64,000 bases of DNA, taken from the NCBI RefSeq assembly GCF_900113705.1, contig NZ_FOQI01000007.1:62001-126000 (forward strand), read 5' to 3'. This stretch comes from Collimonas sp. OK307. GTDB taxonomy: Bacteria; Pseudomonadota; Gammaproteobacteria; Burkholderiales; Burkholderiaceae_D. Positions 27,629 to 37,920 of this stretch are shown piece by piece. The notes beneath the pieces were generated by a model. The model worked only from the letters and a program-made list of their open reading frames with translations. It searched no databases and was not told the DNA's origin. Numbering within the stretch: position 1 is the first letter of the stretch; the number at the start of each line of letters is the position of its first letter. The translations under genes and the position numbers were made by a program.

Positions 27629-30600
27629 ATGACCACCGATTTTTCCAGTACCGCTGACTCTGCGCGGACGCATCTTGATACCGGACCATTGTCATGGGTG
27701 ATGAGCGAAATTCGCGAGGCGCTGAATCAGTCCGGTAACGCCCTGTCCCAAGCGACTGGCGCTACCAGCGACGATCACTCGACCGCCATCCGCCATGCCA
27801 AAACCTATTTGCACCAGGCGCATGGCGCGTTGCAGATGGTCGACGTCGACGGCGTCATCATCATAACCGAAACCGTTGAAGACATACTCGAGCGTGCCGA
27901 ATCAGGGCAGGCCGAACTGAACCAGCAGCATGTGCAGGTTATCGGCAATGCCTATCAGGCATTGATCGAATACCTGGATGAAGTATTGGCTGGCGGCAGC
28001 CATCAGCCGGTGCGTTTGTTCCCTTACTATCAGGCGCTGCTGGAGATCCGCGGCGCTGAAAGAATCCATCCGGCGGATCTGTTTTTCCCTGACCTGACCA
28101 TTCGCCCGCACTTTCCTGCGGCGGAGCAGGTTGCGGCAGTCGACGCCGAAGTTTATCTGCCGTTGCGCAAGCGTTTCGAACGCGCACTGCTGCCATTCTT
28201 GAAAAGCGCCGACAAGACGGTTGAACTGGAAAACGCCGCAGCCATGCAAGTGGTAGTGACAGAAGTCGAGCAAATGCAGCGCAACCAGCAGTCGCGCGCG
28301 TTCTGGTGGGTGATGCACGGCTTCTCGGAAGCGGTTGCTAACGAGCAGATATCCAACGAACTCTACGTTAAACAATTATTTGCCCGCATTAACCTGCAGT
28401 TGCGCCGTCTGAGCCAGGGTTCGTCGAGTATCTCTGAACGGTTGTTGCGGGATGCCCTGTTTTTTATCGCCGGCGTTGAGCAAGCCTCCAAGCTGGCAAA
28501 CCAGATTCGCATTGCCTATCGCTTGAACGGCCTGGTGCCGGCCGATTACAACATCCGCCACTACGGTCAGATCAGCCTGGATGCATTGGGCACTGCCAAA
28601 GATCGCCTGAACCAAGCCAAGAATATGTGGGACCGACTCGCTAGCGGCGATGCCAGCCCGGCAGCTGCCTTCGAACAGGAAATGCATGGTTTGAGCGAAG
28701 CCGGTAGCCAGCTTAACTCGCCATCGCTGTCGAAGCTGCTGCGCGAACTCAATGGCATCGCGCGGCACGCTGCACATTCGCGGCCAGGCGATGCGATCTG
28801 TATGGAAATCGCCACTAGCCTCTTGTTCATTGAAAATACGCTGAACCATATCAGCCGCCTGCCGGAGAATTTTTCCGAACGCGCCGATGCGATGACCGCG
28901 CGGCTGTTGTCGGTGGTGTCTGGCGAGAAGCTGGGCAAGCCGGCGCAATGGATTGACGATATCTATCGTGAAGCGCAGCAGCGCCAGACCGTCAAAATGC
29001 TGGCCTCTGAAATGTTGTCCAGCTTGCGCCAGGTCGAAAAAATGCTGGACGAATTTTTCAACGATCCGGAACGACGTGAGGTATTAACCCAGATCGAACA
29101 AGTGCTGCATCAGATTCAAGGCGCCCTGGCAATCCAGGAGCAGAGCGACGCCATGCGTGTGGTCGAACATACGCGCAGTACTCTGCAGCGTTTTGCGGCT
29201 GAAGGCAGTGATGTAGTACCGGAACAAAAAGAGTTTGAACAGATTGCGCAAAACATCGGCGCGCTCAGCTTCTTTATCGAAACTTTGCAGCACCAGTCGG
29301 ATACGCAAAACAATCATTTTACTTTTGATGAAGAAGCGGGCGTGTTCCGCATCAACCTGCTGGAACGGCGTGCCATGGCAGCGGCTCCGTTACCCGATCC
29401 GATAGTGCCTTCATCTGCTGGCGATAGCCATGCGACTGTGGCAAAAACGGCTGTTGGCGATAGCTTGCCGTCCTTGCCCGAGTTGGCAACCGTAGAAGAT
29501 GAACTGTTGCAGCATCAGCAACAATCCGCGGAACTGGCGTTGTCGCTGACCGCGCAGCCGCATGATCCGGAACTGCAGGAAAAATTGAAAGAATCGCTGG
29601 TGCAGATGCGGGGTGATGCTGCGTTGAGCGACAATCCCGACGCTACCGATCGGGCTCAGGCCGCCATCGATATCCTCGATCATCCGGATTTCTCCGGGTC
29701 GCAGCAATCGATGGCAGAAATTGTCACCACGATCGTGCCGTTGCACACGGCAGAAGTTGCGGCACCGGTGGCCGCGATAGCAGTAAGCGACGAGGAGGCC
29801 GATGCCGAACTGCGTGAGATTTTTTTGTCCGAAGCGGACGAGGTCCTGACTAATGCCAGGAATACCTTGCCGCTGCTGCACGACGCGCCCCATAAGCAAG
29901 AGCCTTTAACCGTATTGCGCCGTGCTTTTCACACCCTGAAGGGTAGTGGCCGCATGATCGGCTTGAACGCTTTCGGCGAAGCCGCCTGGAGCGTTGAACA
30001 GGTATTGAATTTGTGGCTGTCCGAATCGCGCGCAGTAAGCGACGATCTGAATGCCTTGCTGGACCACGCTGTGATGCAACTGGATGGCTGGGTAAAAGAG
30101 ATTCAGCAGCACGGGCAGTCGCAACAGACGCCGGATGCATTGGCTGAAGCCGCTGCAAGAGTCCGCGAAGGCGGCTCGTTTGCGGACACTGCGCATGCGC
30201 CAGTTTCGACTGTTTTGGCCGCGCCGGAGGAATTGCATGAGTTCGGCGATTTGCCGGATGTGCCGCTCCAAGCCGAAGAAATCCAGCTGACCGACGACGA
30301 TCTGGCTTTCTTCAGCGCCGCGCATGCTACAGATTCAGTTGATCTTGAGCAGACGCCATTGCCGGAGATTCTGTCTGAAGATCATGTTGCAGCAAATGCG
30401 GAGCCTGCAGTTATCGAGGCGACGCCAGAACTTCAGGCCGAGCCGGTCAGCGCCGAGGTAATCGCTTTTCCGGGCATGCAGGAAATCCGTCACGACGACA
30501 GCACCAAGCAAATTGGCGATCTGACTATCAGCCTGCCGCTCTACAACATTTATCTGGCCGAGACCGACCAGCTGGTACGCCATCTGTCGCACGATTTTGC

Positions 30601-33589
30601 CGAATGGCGGCATGAGCCGGAGCGGCCGGTGTTGACCCAATCGGTACATGCGGCGCATTCGCTGGGCGGTAGTTCCGCCACGGTCGGTTTCAAGCCTTTG
30701 CAGGAAGTTGCGCATGCGCTGGAGATGGCGCTGCAACGGATGGCGCTGCAGCCAGGCAGCTTGCACGGATCGGATTACGACACCCTCCAGCTCAGCGTTG
30801 AGCGCGTCAAATGGATGTTGCAGCAATTTACGCAAGGCGACATGCCGTATTACGAACCGGCCCTGGTTAGCAGCCTGGACAGTTTGTGGCAAGGGCAGGA
30901 ATCGCGTGGCGTCGAAGCTGAGACGCTGCAGGAGTCTGCCGCAGACACCGTCGCGCATATCGATGTGGCGGAGGCGCCGCAAGTAAATCCTGAGCCTGAG
31001 TTCGAACCGGTAGCTGAGAGCCATTTCGAATCGCTCACGGCTGTCGCTGAAAATACCAGCGCTCCGGTCGGGAATGGCGAAGAACAACCCGCGCAACCTG
31101 TACAACCGATATCGATCGCGCCGGTTTTGTCAGTTACACCGCAGCATCCTGCTGCGGCAGTGCCCCATCTGTTCAATGCAGAAGCTGAAGAGATCGATCC
31201 CGCACTAGTGGTTCGGGATGAACTGGATCCCGACTTGTTGCCGGTGTTTCTGGAAGAGGGTAGCGACATGCTGCCGCAAATCGGCAGCGCCTTGCGCAGC
31301 TGGCAGCAGAACCCGTCTGACGTGAAGCCGTCGCAAGCAATCCTGCGCCATCTGCACACCATCAAGGGCAGTGCCCGCATGGCTGGCGCGATGGTGCTGG
31401 GCCAGCATATGCACGAGATGGAAAGCCATATCGAGGTGATTCTGCAGACGGGTGCATCGTCCCGCCAGACTATCGATGAGTTGTTGAGTCACTATGACCG
31501 CGGCGCGCAGATGTTCGAGAATCTGCGCAATCCGCAAGCGCAGCAGCCAGCAGTACCAACTGCTTCAGCTGAACCCGCCGCGACGCCAGTGGCACATGCT
31601 GCTGTCAATTTGCCGAGTGTGATGCCGTCGCTGGCCGCCGGCGTGGTGCCGATGCCCGCGGTAAGCAGCGCCACCGGGCTGGTATCGCAGGTGCGCGTCA
31701 ATGCCGACGTGCTGGACCGGTTGGTGAATCAGGCCGGTGAAGTGTCGATTACGCGTTCGCGGCTGGAATCGGGTATCGGTACCTTGCAGATGTCTCTGTC
31801 GGAACTGACCGAAAACGTCGACCGCTTGCGTAGCCAGTTGCGGGAAATCGAAATCCAGGCGGAAGCGCAGATCAGTTCGCGCATGACGCTGGCCGGCGAG
31901 CGCGAATTCGATCCGCTTGAATTCGACCGTTTTACCCGCCTGCAGGAACTGACGCGGATGATGGCAGAGAGCGTCAACGACGTCGCCTCGCTGCAAAAGA
32001 ATCTGACTATCACGGTGGATGGCGCCAATACCGACTTGTTGACGCAACGTCGCCTCACACGTGATCTGCAACAGGATCTGATGCATGTGCGTATGGTGCA
32101 ATTTGCGAGTATCGGCGAGCGTTTGTATCGATTGACGCGCCAGGTCGCCAAAGAACTGGATAAACGGGTCAACCTGGATATCCGCGGCAGCAACGTTGAA
32201 ATCGATCGCAGTGTGCTGGAAAAAATGATCGGCCCGTTCGAGCATTTGCTGCGTAATGCGATCGTTCACGGGATTGAATCGCGTGAAGCGCGGCGTGCAG
32301 CTGGCAAGAGCGAAACCGGTGAATTGAAACTCGAAATCCGTCAGGACGGTAATGAAATTCTGATTCAGTTGTCGGATGACGGCCAGGGTTTGAATCTGCA
32401 GCGGATTCGCGACAAGGCGCGCACGATTGGCTTGCTGGAAAGCGATCAGCAGATAAGCGACCTCGAAACCACCGACCTGATTTTCCGTCCCGGATTTTCG
32501 ACCGCGGCGGATGTCACGGAACTGGCCGGCCGCGGTGTCGGCATGGATGTGGTGCGCTCGGAAGCGGCTTCCCTGGGCGGCCGCGTTGCCGTCAGCAGCG
32601 ATGCTGGCCAGGGCACGCATTTCACGATTCACTTGCCATTGACACTGGCGGTTACCCAGGTGGTTCTGTTGACCACCGGCGGCAGCACCTATGCCGTGCC
32701 GTCTGCGCTGGTAGAACAGGTGCAGCAATTGAAGTCGAAGGCGCTGGCCGCGGCTTATAACGATGGCTCGTTGATCTGGCAAGGCCATAAAGTGCCGCTC
32801 CAATATTTGTCGACCTTGTTGGGCGATGCCGAGATGGTGCCGGTGGCGCAGCAGTATTCACCTGTCATCATTTTGCGCAGCGGTAATGACCGGGTCGCGC
32901 TGCATGTGGATGAAATCATCGGTAACCGAGAAGTCGTGGTCAAGAATATCGGCCCGCAACTGTCGCGGATGATCGGGATAGCCGGTGCTACCGTGCTCGG
33001 CTCGGGCGATATCGTGCTGATCTTGAATCCGGTGCCGCTGGCGCAGCGGCAGCTGCAAAATGCATCGCATGAACTGCGGGCGCCGCGGCAGTCGGATCTG
33101 GCTACCCATGACGTAATGGGCGCCGTGGCGGAAATGGGCAGCAGCGTCGAGCATGGCTTGCCGCAGACAGCTCATCCAGTCCAGGCAGTACAGGGTTTAC
33201 GCAGCCAGAGTGTGGTGATGGTCGTCGACGATTCTTTGACCGTACGCCGGGTGACTCAGCGTTTGCTGTCACGTGAGGGTTATCAGGTGGTGTTGGCCAA
33301 AGACGGTGTCGACGCATTGGAGCAACTGCAAGCGATTACGCCTGACGTGATGCTGGTGGATATTGAAATGCCGCGTATGGATGGTTTCGATTTGAGCCGC
33401 AATATCCGTAACGACGAACGCACCCGTCATATCCCTATCATCATGATTACTTCACGCACGGCTGCTAAACATCGCAGCTACGCGATGGAGCTGGGCGTCA
33501 ACGAGTATCTGGGCAAGCCGTATCAGGAAGATGAATTGATCAGCACCATCAGGTCATACATCAGTAAAGAAGTTAATACCCTGCAATAA
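27629..33589 (+). CDS. chpA: Pil-Chp hybrid histidine kinase ChpA (PilL)
   Basis: 1986 residues, a CheA-type hybrid. Three HPt domains have recognisable phospho-His motifs: HTLKGSGRM (His768), HSLGGSS (His1010) and HTIKGSARM (His1243). Two degenerate HPt-like segments lie further N-terminal (YLHQAHGALQMV near 63-74 and LHQIQGALAIQ near 490-500). The dimerisation and ATPase domains follow (LLRNAIVHGIESREARRAAG, SDDGQGL, GRGVGMDVVRSEA), then a CheW-like domain (from about 1670) and a receiver with VDIEMPRMDGFDL (Asp1911) and LGKPYQ. Long acidic Ala/Glu/Pro linkers join the HPts. Start ATG with GAGG upstream. It phosphorylates PilG/PilH to steer type IV pili. Confidence 0.95.
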   Translation: MTTDFSSTADSARTHLDTGPLSWVMSEIREALNQSGNALSQATGATSDDHSTAIRHAKTYLHQAHGALQMVDVDGVIIITETVEDILERAESGQAELNQQHVQVIGNAYQALIEYLDEVLAGGSHQPVRLFPYYQALLEIRGAERIHPADLFFPDLTIRPHFPAAEQVAAVDAEVYLPLRKRFERALLPFLKSADKTVELENAAAMQVVVTEVEQMQRNQQSRAFWWVMHGFSEAVANEQISNELYVKQLFARINLQLRRLSQGSSSISERLLRDALFFIAGVEQASKLANQIRIAYRLNGLVPADYNIRHYGQISLDALGTAKDRLNQAKNMWDRLASGDASPAAAFEQEMHGLSEAGSQLNSPSLSKLLRELNGIARHAAHSRPGDAICMEIATSLLFIENTLNHISRLPENFSERADAMTARLLSVVSGEKLGKPAQWIDDIYREAQQRQTVKMLASEMLSSLRQVEKMLDEFFNDPERREVLTQIEQVLHQIQGALAIQEQSDAMRVVEHTRSTLQRFAAEGSDVVPEQKEFEQIAQNIGALSFFIETLQHQSDTQNNHFTFDEEAGVFRINLLERRAMAAAPLPDPIVPSSAGDSHATVAKTAVGDSLPSLPELATVEDELLQHQQQSAELALSLTAQPHDPELQEKLKESLVQMRGDAALSDNPDATDRAQAAIDILDHPDFSGSQQSMAEIVTTIVPLHTAEVAAPVAAIAVSDEEADAELREIFLSEADEVLTNARNTLPLLHDAPHKQEPLTVLRRAFHTLKGSGRMIGLNAFGEAAWSVEQVLNLWLSESRAVSDDLNALLDHAVMQLDGWVKEIQQHGQSQQTPDALAEAAARVREGGSFADTAHAPVSTVLAAPEELHEFGDLPDVPLQAEEIQLTDDDLAFFSAAHATDSVDLEQTPLPEILSEDHVAANAEPAVIEATPELQAEPVSAEVIAFPGMQEIRHDDSTKQIGDLTISLPLYNIYLAETDQLVRHLSHDFAEWRHEPERPVLTQSVHAAHSLGGSSATVGFKPLQEVAHALEMALQRMALQPGSLHGSDYDTLQLSVERVKWMLQQFTQGDMPYYEPALVSSLDSLWQGQESRGVEAETLQESAADTVAHIDVAEAPQVNPEPEFEPVAESHFESLTAVAENTSAPVGNGEEQPAQPVQPISIAPVLSVTPQHPAAAVPHLFNAEAEEIDPALVVRDELDPDLLPVFLEEGSDMLPQIGSALRSWQQNPSDVKPSQAILRHLHTIKGSARMAGAMVLGQHMHEMESHIEVILQTGASSRQTIDELLSHYDRGAQMFENLRNPQAQQPAVPTASAEPAATPVAHAAVNLPSVMPSLAAGVVPMPAVSSATGLVSQVRVNADVLDRLVNQAGEVSITRSRLESGIGTLQMSLSELTENVDRLRSQLREIEIQAEAQISSRMTLAGEREFDPLEFDRFTRLQELTRMMAESVNDVASLQKNLTITVDGANTDLLTQRRLTRDLQQDLMHVRMVQFASIGERLYRLTRQVAKELDKRVNLDIRGSNVEIDRSVLEKMIGPFEHLLRNAIVHGIESREARRAAGKSETGELKLEIRQDGNEILIQLSDDGQGLNLQRIRDKARTIGLLESDQQISDLETTDLIFRPGFSTAADVTELAGRGVGMDVVRSEAASLGGRVAVSSDAGQGTHFTIHLPLTLAVTQVVLLTTGGSTYAVPSALVEQVQQLKSKALAAAYNDGSLIWQGHKVPLQYLSTLLGDAEMVPVAQQYSPVIILRSGNDRVALHVDEIIGNREVVVKNIGPQLSRMIGIAGATVLGSGDIVLILNPVPLAQRQLQNASHELRAPRQSDLATHDVMGAVAEMGSSVEHGLPQTAHPVQAVQGLRSQSVVMVVDDSLTVRRVTQRLLSREGYQVVLAKDGVDALEQLQAITPDVMLVDIEMPRMDGFDLSRNIRNDERTRHIPIIMITSRTAAKHRSYAMELGVNEYLGKPYQEDELISTIRSYISKEVNTLQ

Positions 33590-33597
33590 CACTTTGT

Positions 33598-33633
33598 GCG
33601 GGTGTGCGGAAGATACGTCTTCCACGCACCCGT
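33598..33633. terminator. Bidirectional hairpin terminator between chpA and phrB
   Basis: A 16-bp stem (33598-33613 with 33618-33633, TACG loop, three G-T wobbles) lies between the convergent chpA and phrB stops, with an AT-rich flank (ATAAATTT) on the right. Confidence 0.7.
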
Positions 33634-33644
33634 ATAAATTTCTC

Positions 33645-35135
33645 CTACTCTCCAGTCGTTTTTTTTACCACTGCGTAACGCTGCAAAGTCGCTTTTCGCG
33701 CTTCATCGTGTTGCACTAGCGGTGGCGGATAATTTTGCCCCAGACTGATTCCGGCTTTTTGTAGTTCTTGCGCAGGTGCCAGCCACGGCGCGTGGATGTG
33801 TTTATTGCCGAGAGCTGACAACTGCGGCAGATACCGGCGTATGAATTTGCCGTCGGCATCGAATTTCTCGGATTGTGTGATCGGATTGAAGATGCGGAAA
33901 TAGGGTTGCGCATCGCAGCCCGAAGATGCTGCCCATTGCCAGCCCCCATTGTTGGCCGCAAGATCAAAATCGTTCAATCGCTCGGCGAAATAACGTTCGC
34001 CCCAGCGCCAGTCAATGCCAAGATCCTTGATTAAAAAAGATGCAACCACCATGCGAAGGCGGTTGTGCATGTAACCGCTCTGGTTGAGTTGCAGCATGGC
34101 GGCATCGACCAGCGGGTAGCCGGTACGGCCGTCGCACCATGCCTGGAACAACGCAAGCGCGTGCTCGCCGCTCTGCCATTGGATAGCGTCGTAGTCCGGT
34201 TTGAAAGCAGCTTGCACCACGTGCGGATAGTGATGCAGGATCATGAAGTAGAAATCGCGCCAGATCAGTTCGGATAGCCAAACCGCGGCGCCACTTGCGG
34301 CATCGCCCTGATGCAAGGTTTGATAAGCCATACGTGCCAGCGTGCGAATCGAGATGGTGCCGAAGCGTAAGTGTATAGAGAGATACGAGGGTCCTTTGAT
34401 CGCAGGAAAATCCCGGTTTCGGTCGTATTGCCCGATACGCACCATGAAATCCTCCAGCAGGCGAGCAGCGCCTGACATGCCGGGATGGATCTTCAGCGTT
34501 TGCAGATTGGTGTGCTTAAAGCCTAGTGCCTCAAGGTTCGGTATGTTGCCCACCTGCGATGCAGGTGACGATGCCAATCGGGCCGCATATTTTTCAATCG
34601 GATAGGGCTTCAAAAAAAAGGAGCCGTCCGCTGTGGCCAGTTTTTTTAGCCAGGCATTCTTGTAGGGCGTAAAAACAGAAAACGGCTGGCCCGCCATCGT
34701 CAGCACTTCGTCGCATTCAAAAATCACCTGATCCTTGAAGCTTCGCCAATCGCGGCCGTCGGCTGCCAGCATGTTGGCTATATCGGCATCGCGTTGCCGT
34801 GCCTGCGGCTCGTAATCGTGATTGCTGAATACCGCGTTGACGCCAAGATGCTGTGCCAGTGCGGGGATAACGTCGCGGGCGGCGCCGTAGCGCACAATCA
34901 GCCCGCCGCCGAGCTTACGCAGTTCCAAGTCGAGCTCGATAACGCTGCCATGGATGAATTCCAGACGGCGATCGGCGCTCAGGCCAGCGTCAAGCAAGGG
35001 TTGTAGAATCTCGGTGTCGAACACGAATACGCAAAATACCGCCGCGCTGCTGGCTAACGCATGATGCAGAGCCGAATGGTCGGAGATGCGCAAATCGCGG
35101 CGAAACCAGGCCAGGGATTTTTCAAATTGCGGCAT
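33645..35135 (-). CDS. phrB: Deoxyribodipyrimidine photolyase
   Basis: 496 residues. The N-terminal antenna domain starts KSLAWFRRDLRISDHSALHHAL. The FAD domain has GRTGYPLVDAAMLQLNQSGYMHNRLRMVVASFLIKDLGIDWRWGERYF and DFDLAANNGGWQWAASSGCDAQPYFRIFNP, the class I CPD photolyase signature including the Trp chain and substrate pocket. The enzyme repairs cyclobutane pyrimidine dimers using blue light. It is divergent from yqgE with 129 bp between starts. Confidence 0.95.
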   Translation of the reverse strand: MPQFEKSLAWFRRDLRISDHSALHHALASSAAVFCVFVFDTEILQPLLDAGLSADRRLEFIHGSVIELDLELRKLGGGLIVRYGAARDVIPALAQHLGVNAVFSNHDYEPQARQRDADIANMLAADGRDWRSFKDQVIFECDEVLTMAGQPFSVFTPYKNAWLKKLATADGSFFLKPYPIEKYAARLASSPASQVGNIPNLEALGFKHTNLQTLKIHPGMSGAARLLEDFMVRIGQYDRNRDFPAIKGPSYLSIHLRFGTISIRTLARMAYQTLHQGDAASGAAVWLSELIWRDFYFMILHHYPHVVQAAFKPDYDAIQWQSGEHALALFQAWCDGRTGYPLVDAAMLQLNQSGYMHNRLRMVVASFLIKDLGIDWRWGERYFAERLNDFDLAANNGGWQWAASSGCDAQPYFRIFNPITQSEKFDADGKFIRRYLPQLSALGNKHIHAPWLAPAQELQKAGISLGQNYPPPLVQHDEARKATLQRYAVVKKTTGE

Positions 35136-35264
35136 GGTGATAGTGATGACGCTAAAAAAAGTATGACGGAGAGGTAGCGCCGAAGCGGGATTGCGACGAC
35201 TTTACCTGACAACCAGCACTATTCAAAGCGGCTTGAGCGTAGTTAAAACTGATAAAATGCGTCT

Positions 35265-35924
35265 ATGGCTAAGCTCGATACAACTCCGGAAGATTCTCCC
35301 GCGCCCAAGAGCGACGCGAAGGCGGACGCAGATTCGCCGTCTCTGAATCTGACAAATCATTTCCTTATTGCAATGCCCTCCATGCTGGATCCCGTTTTCG
35401 GCGGGACCGTTGTCTATTTGTGTGAGCATAATGCTAATGGTGCACTCGGCGTGGTGATCAACAAACCGACCGATATGACCATGCAGGTGTTATTCGACCG
35501 TATCGATCTGAAGCTTGAGATCAGTCCCGGGGCAGGCGAGCTGGATTTCGACGATCCGATGGCCGAACGGCCAGTGATGTTTGGCGGTCCGGTCCAGGTC
35601 GAGCGCGGCTTTGTACTGCATACGCCGGTCAAACAGTATTCATCGACACTGAGAGTGACTGATCAGATTGCCATGACCACCTCCAAGGACGTGCTGGAGG
35701 AAGTCGCTCATGGCAACGGGCCGCAGCGGATCCTGGTCAGCCTGGGATGTTCCGGCTGGAGCGCCGGCCAGCTGGAAAGTGAAATTGTCCGTAACGGCTG
35801 GCTGACCGTGGCTGCCGATCCCGCTATCATTTTTGAATTGCCGATTGCCGAACGTTTTGCCGCAGCAGTCAATCTGCTGGGCATTTCCCCATATATGCTG
35901 ACTGCGGAATCCGGACGTGCGTGA
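35265..35924 (+). CDS. yqgE: YqgE/AlgH family protein
   Basis: 219 residues. The family region starts at NHFLIAMPSMLDPVFGGTVVYLCEHNANGALGVVINKP and includes MFGGPVQVERGFVLHT and LGCSGWSAGQLESEI. It carries a 27-residue acidic N-terminal extension compared with E. coli YqgE. The biochemical role of the family is unclear; AlgH was linked to alginate control in Pseudomonas, and the gene almost always precedes ruvX, as here. The ATG at 35265 is the first good start. Confidence 0.9.
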   Translation: MAKLDTTPEDSPAPKSDAKADADSPSLNLTNHFLIAMPSMLDPVFGGTVVYLCEHNANGALGVVINKPTDMTMQVLFDRIDLKLEISPGAGELDFDDPMAERPVMFGGPVQVERGFVLHTPVKQYSSTLRVTDQIAMTTSKDVLEEVAHGNGPQRILVSLGCSGWSAGQLESEIVRNGWLTVAADPAIIFELPIAERFAAAVNLLGISPYMLTAESGRA

Positions 35925-35981
35925 GTTGCCGGGATGGCCTGAGTTGCCGGGACCGCGGATGGACCTGCCCGGGAGCCTGGC

Positions 35982-36380
35982 ATGAGTGGTTTGGCCGGCA
36001 CGGTGCTGGGTTTCGATTTCGGCTTGAAGCGTATCGGAGTAGCCGTTGGCAATACAGTGTTGAAACAGGCGCAACCGCTGCAGGTGATCAGTGCGGCTAC
36101 CAATGACGGCAAGTTTGCTGAAATCGCGGTACTGATCAAGGAATGGCAGCCGGTCCTGTGCGTAGTAGGCTTGCCCCTGCATCCTGATGGCGCAACCCAT
36201 GAAATGACTGTCCGCTGCCAGCGTTTCGCCAACCAGCTGCATGGCCGCTATGATGTCGCCACGGTGCTGGTAGATGAACGCTACTCCTCTGCGGTGATCA
36301 GGCAGCAGCGAGGAGAAGTAATCGACGACCAGGCTGCAGCCATTATTCTGCAGCAGTATTTTGATGACTTATTTGAGTGA
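35982..36380 (+). CDS. ruvX: YqgF/RuvX, putative pre-16S rRNA nuclease
   Basis: 132 residues from the ATG at 35982, with GGGAG upstream. The RNase H-like fold is shown by LGFDFGLKRIGVAVGNTVL (first catalytic Asp), VVGLPLHPDGATHEMTVRCQRFA, VDERYSSA (Glu) and the C-terminal DDQAAAIILQQYFD. The family finishes 16S rRNA 5'-end processing. It sits between yqgE and pyrR, the common yqgE-yqgF-pyrR order. Confidence 0.94.
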   Translation: MSGLAGTVLGFDFGLKRIGVAVGNTVLKQAQPLQVISAATNDGKFAEIAVLIKEWQPVLCVVGLPLHPDGATHEMTVRCQRFANQLHGRYDVATVLVDERYSSAVIRQQRGEVIDDQAAAIILQQYFDDLFE

Positions 36381-36422
36381 CTTATCTGAATGATCTTGTT
36401 CTGATTTTGCGATGAAGATGCA

Positions 36423-36944
36423 ATGACTACAAACACTCCCCAATTCGATGCCGAAGCACTGTATCAGGTGCTTGAGGCGAAAGTTAAAGCGGCGCTGGCG
36501 CAGGTCGACAATGTTGCCATAGTCGGTATTTACTCAGGCGGCGCATGGATCGCCGAACGCCTGGTCGCGGCCTTGCAATTGAATCCGGGCGAACGCCTTG
36601 GCTTTATCGACGTATCGTTCTATCGCGATGACTTTTCCGAAAAAGGCTTGCGTAGCGATATCAAGCCGACCCAGCTCCCGTTCGATGTCAACGGCGCCAC
36701 GATCCTGCTGGTGGACGATGTGCTGTACACCGGGCGCACCACGCGCGCCGCGATCAATGAATTGTTTGACTATGGCCGTCCTGCAAAAATCATGCTGGCG
36801 GCGCTGATCGACCGCGGTGAGCGAGACCTGCCGGTGGCAGCCGATTTTGTCGCCGACGCGGTCACTCTGCAACCGGGCCAATCCCTACAACTTCAACGCG
36901 CCGACGACGGCAGCTTTTCCCTGATGGTGCACTCTAATGCTTAA
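36423..36944 (+). CDS. pyrR: Bifunctional pyr regulator/uracil phosphoribosyltransferase PyrR
   Basis: 173 residues, a type I phosphoribosyltransferase with the PRPP loop [21 protein letters not shown] and the hood region [17 protein letters not shown]. In Bacillus PyrR binds pyr mRNA, whereas in pseudomonads and betaproteobacteria PyrR precedes pyrB-pyrC' and its regulatory mode is less clear. No PyrR-type antiterminator hairpin is evident in the 42-bp gap upstream. The stop overlaps the pyrB start by 8 bases. Confidence 0.92.
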   Translation: MTTNTPQFDAEALYQVLEAKVKAALAQVDNVAIVGIYSGGAWIAERLVAALQLNPGERLGFIDVSFYRDDFSEKGLRSDIKPTQLPFDVNGATILLVDDVLYTGRTTRAAINELFDYGRPAKIMLAALIDRGERDLPVAADFVADAVTLQPGQSLQLQRADDGSFSLMVHSNA

Positions 36945-37896
36945 TCCCCAACTGAATAAAAACGGCGAACTGCAACATTTGTTGACCATAGAAGGATTGC
37001 CGACTTCGGTAGTGACTCATATCCTGGATACAGCATCGTCATTTGTCGGCGTTAGCGACCGCGATGTAAAAAAAGTCCCGCTGATGCGCGGTAAAAGCGT
37101 ATTCAACCTGTTTTTCGAAAATTCGACCCGCACCCGCACCACTTTCGAGATCGCCTCGAAACGCTTGTCGGCCGACGTCATCAACCTGAATATTTCCGCC
37201 TCCAGCGCCAGCAAGGGCGAGTCGCTGCTGGATACAATCGACAATCTGTCGGCGATGCATGCCGACATGTTCGTGGTGCGCCACGCCCAATCCGGCGCGC
37301 CGTACCTGATCGCCAAACACCTCACCGATACCAGACAGCACCACGTCCACGTGGTGAATGCAGGCGATGGCCGTCATGCGCATCCGACCCAGGGCTTGCT
37401 GGACATGTATACGATCCGGCATTACAAGAAGGATTTCAGCAATCTGACGGTAGCGATTGTCGGCGACATCCTGCACAGCCGGGTGGCGCGCTCGGACATC
37501 CACGGATTGACCACGTTGGGCGTGCCGGAAGTGCGCGCCATCGGACCGCGCACTTTGCTACCTAGCGGCCTGGAGCAAATGGGCGTACGTGTGTTCACCG
37601 ATATGAACGAAGGTTTGAAGGGTGTCGACGTGATCATCATGTTGCGCTTGCAGAATGAGCGCATGAGCGGGGCGTTGCTGCCATCGGCGCAAGAATTTTT
37701 CAAGAGTTACGGTTTGACGCCGGAGCGCCTGGCGCTGGCCAAGCCAGATGCGATTGTGATGCATCCTGGCCCGATGAACCGTGGTGTGGAAATCGATTCC
37801 GCCGTTGCCGACGGTGCGCAGGCTGTGATTTTGCCGCAGGTGACATTTGGCATTGCGGTAAGGATGGCGGTGATGAGCATTCTGGCCGGAAATTGA
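36937..37896 (+). CDS. pyrB: Aspartate carbamoyltransferase catalytic subunit
   Basis: 319 residues. The carbamoyl-phosphate site [18 protein letters not shown], the [18 protein letters not shown] loop, [14 protein letters not shown], and the C-terminal [13 protein letters not shown] are all present. It condenses carbamoyl phosphate with aspartate in pyrimidine synthesis. It starts inside pyrR and is followed after 96 bp by a dihydroorotase-like gene. No pyrI regulatory subunit is nearby, which fits the class where a PyrC-like chain supports the PyrB trimers. Confidence 0.96.
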   Translation: MLNPQLNKNGELQHLLTIEGLPTSVVTHILDTASSFVGVSDRDVKKVPLMRGKSVFNLFFENSTRTRTTFEIASKRLSADVINLNISASSASKGESLLDTIDNLSAMHADMFVVRHAQSGAPYLIAKHLTDTRQHHVHVVNAGDGRHAHPTQGLLDMYTIRHYKKDFSNLTVAIVGDILHSRVARSDIHGLTTLGVPEVRAIGPRTLLPSGLEQMGVRVFTDMNEGLKGVDVIIMLRLQNERMSGALLPSAQEFFKSYGLTPERLALAKPDAIVMHPGPMNRGVEIDSAVADGAQAVILPQVTFGIAVRMAVMSILAGN

Positions 37897-37920
37897 GATA
37901 AGTACGTATACGCCACGTTG

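Noticed and set aside
31565-32803. 412-codon minus-strand frame opposite chpA
   Set aside because: Antisense to the conserved HPt-kinase region of chpA; no recognisable protein character.
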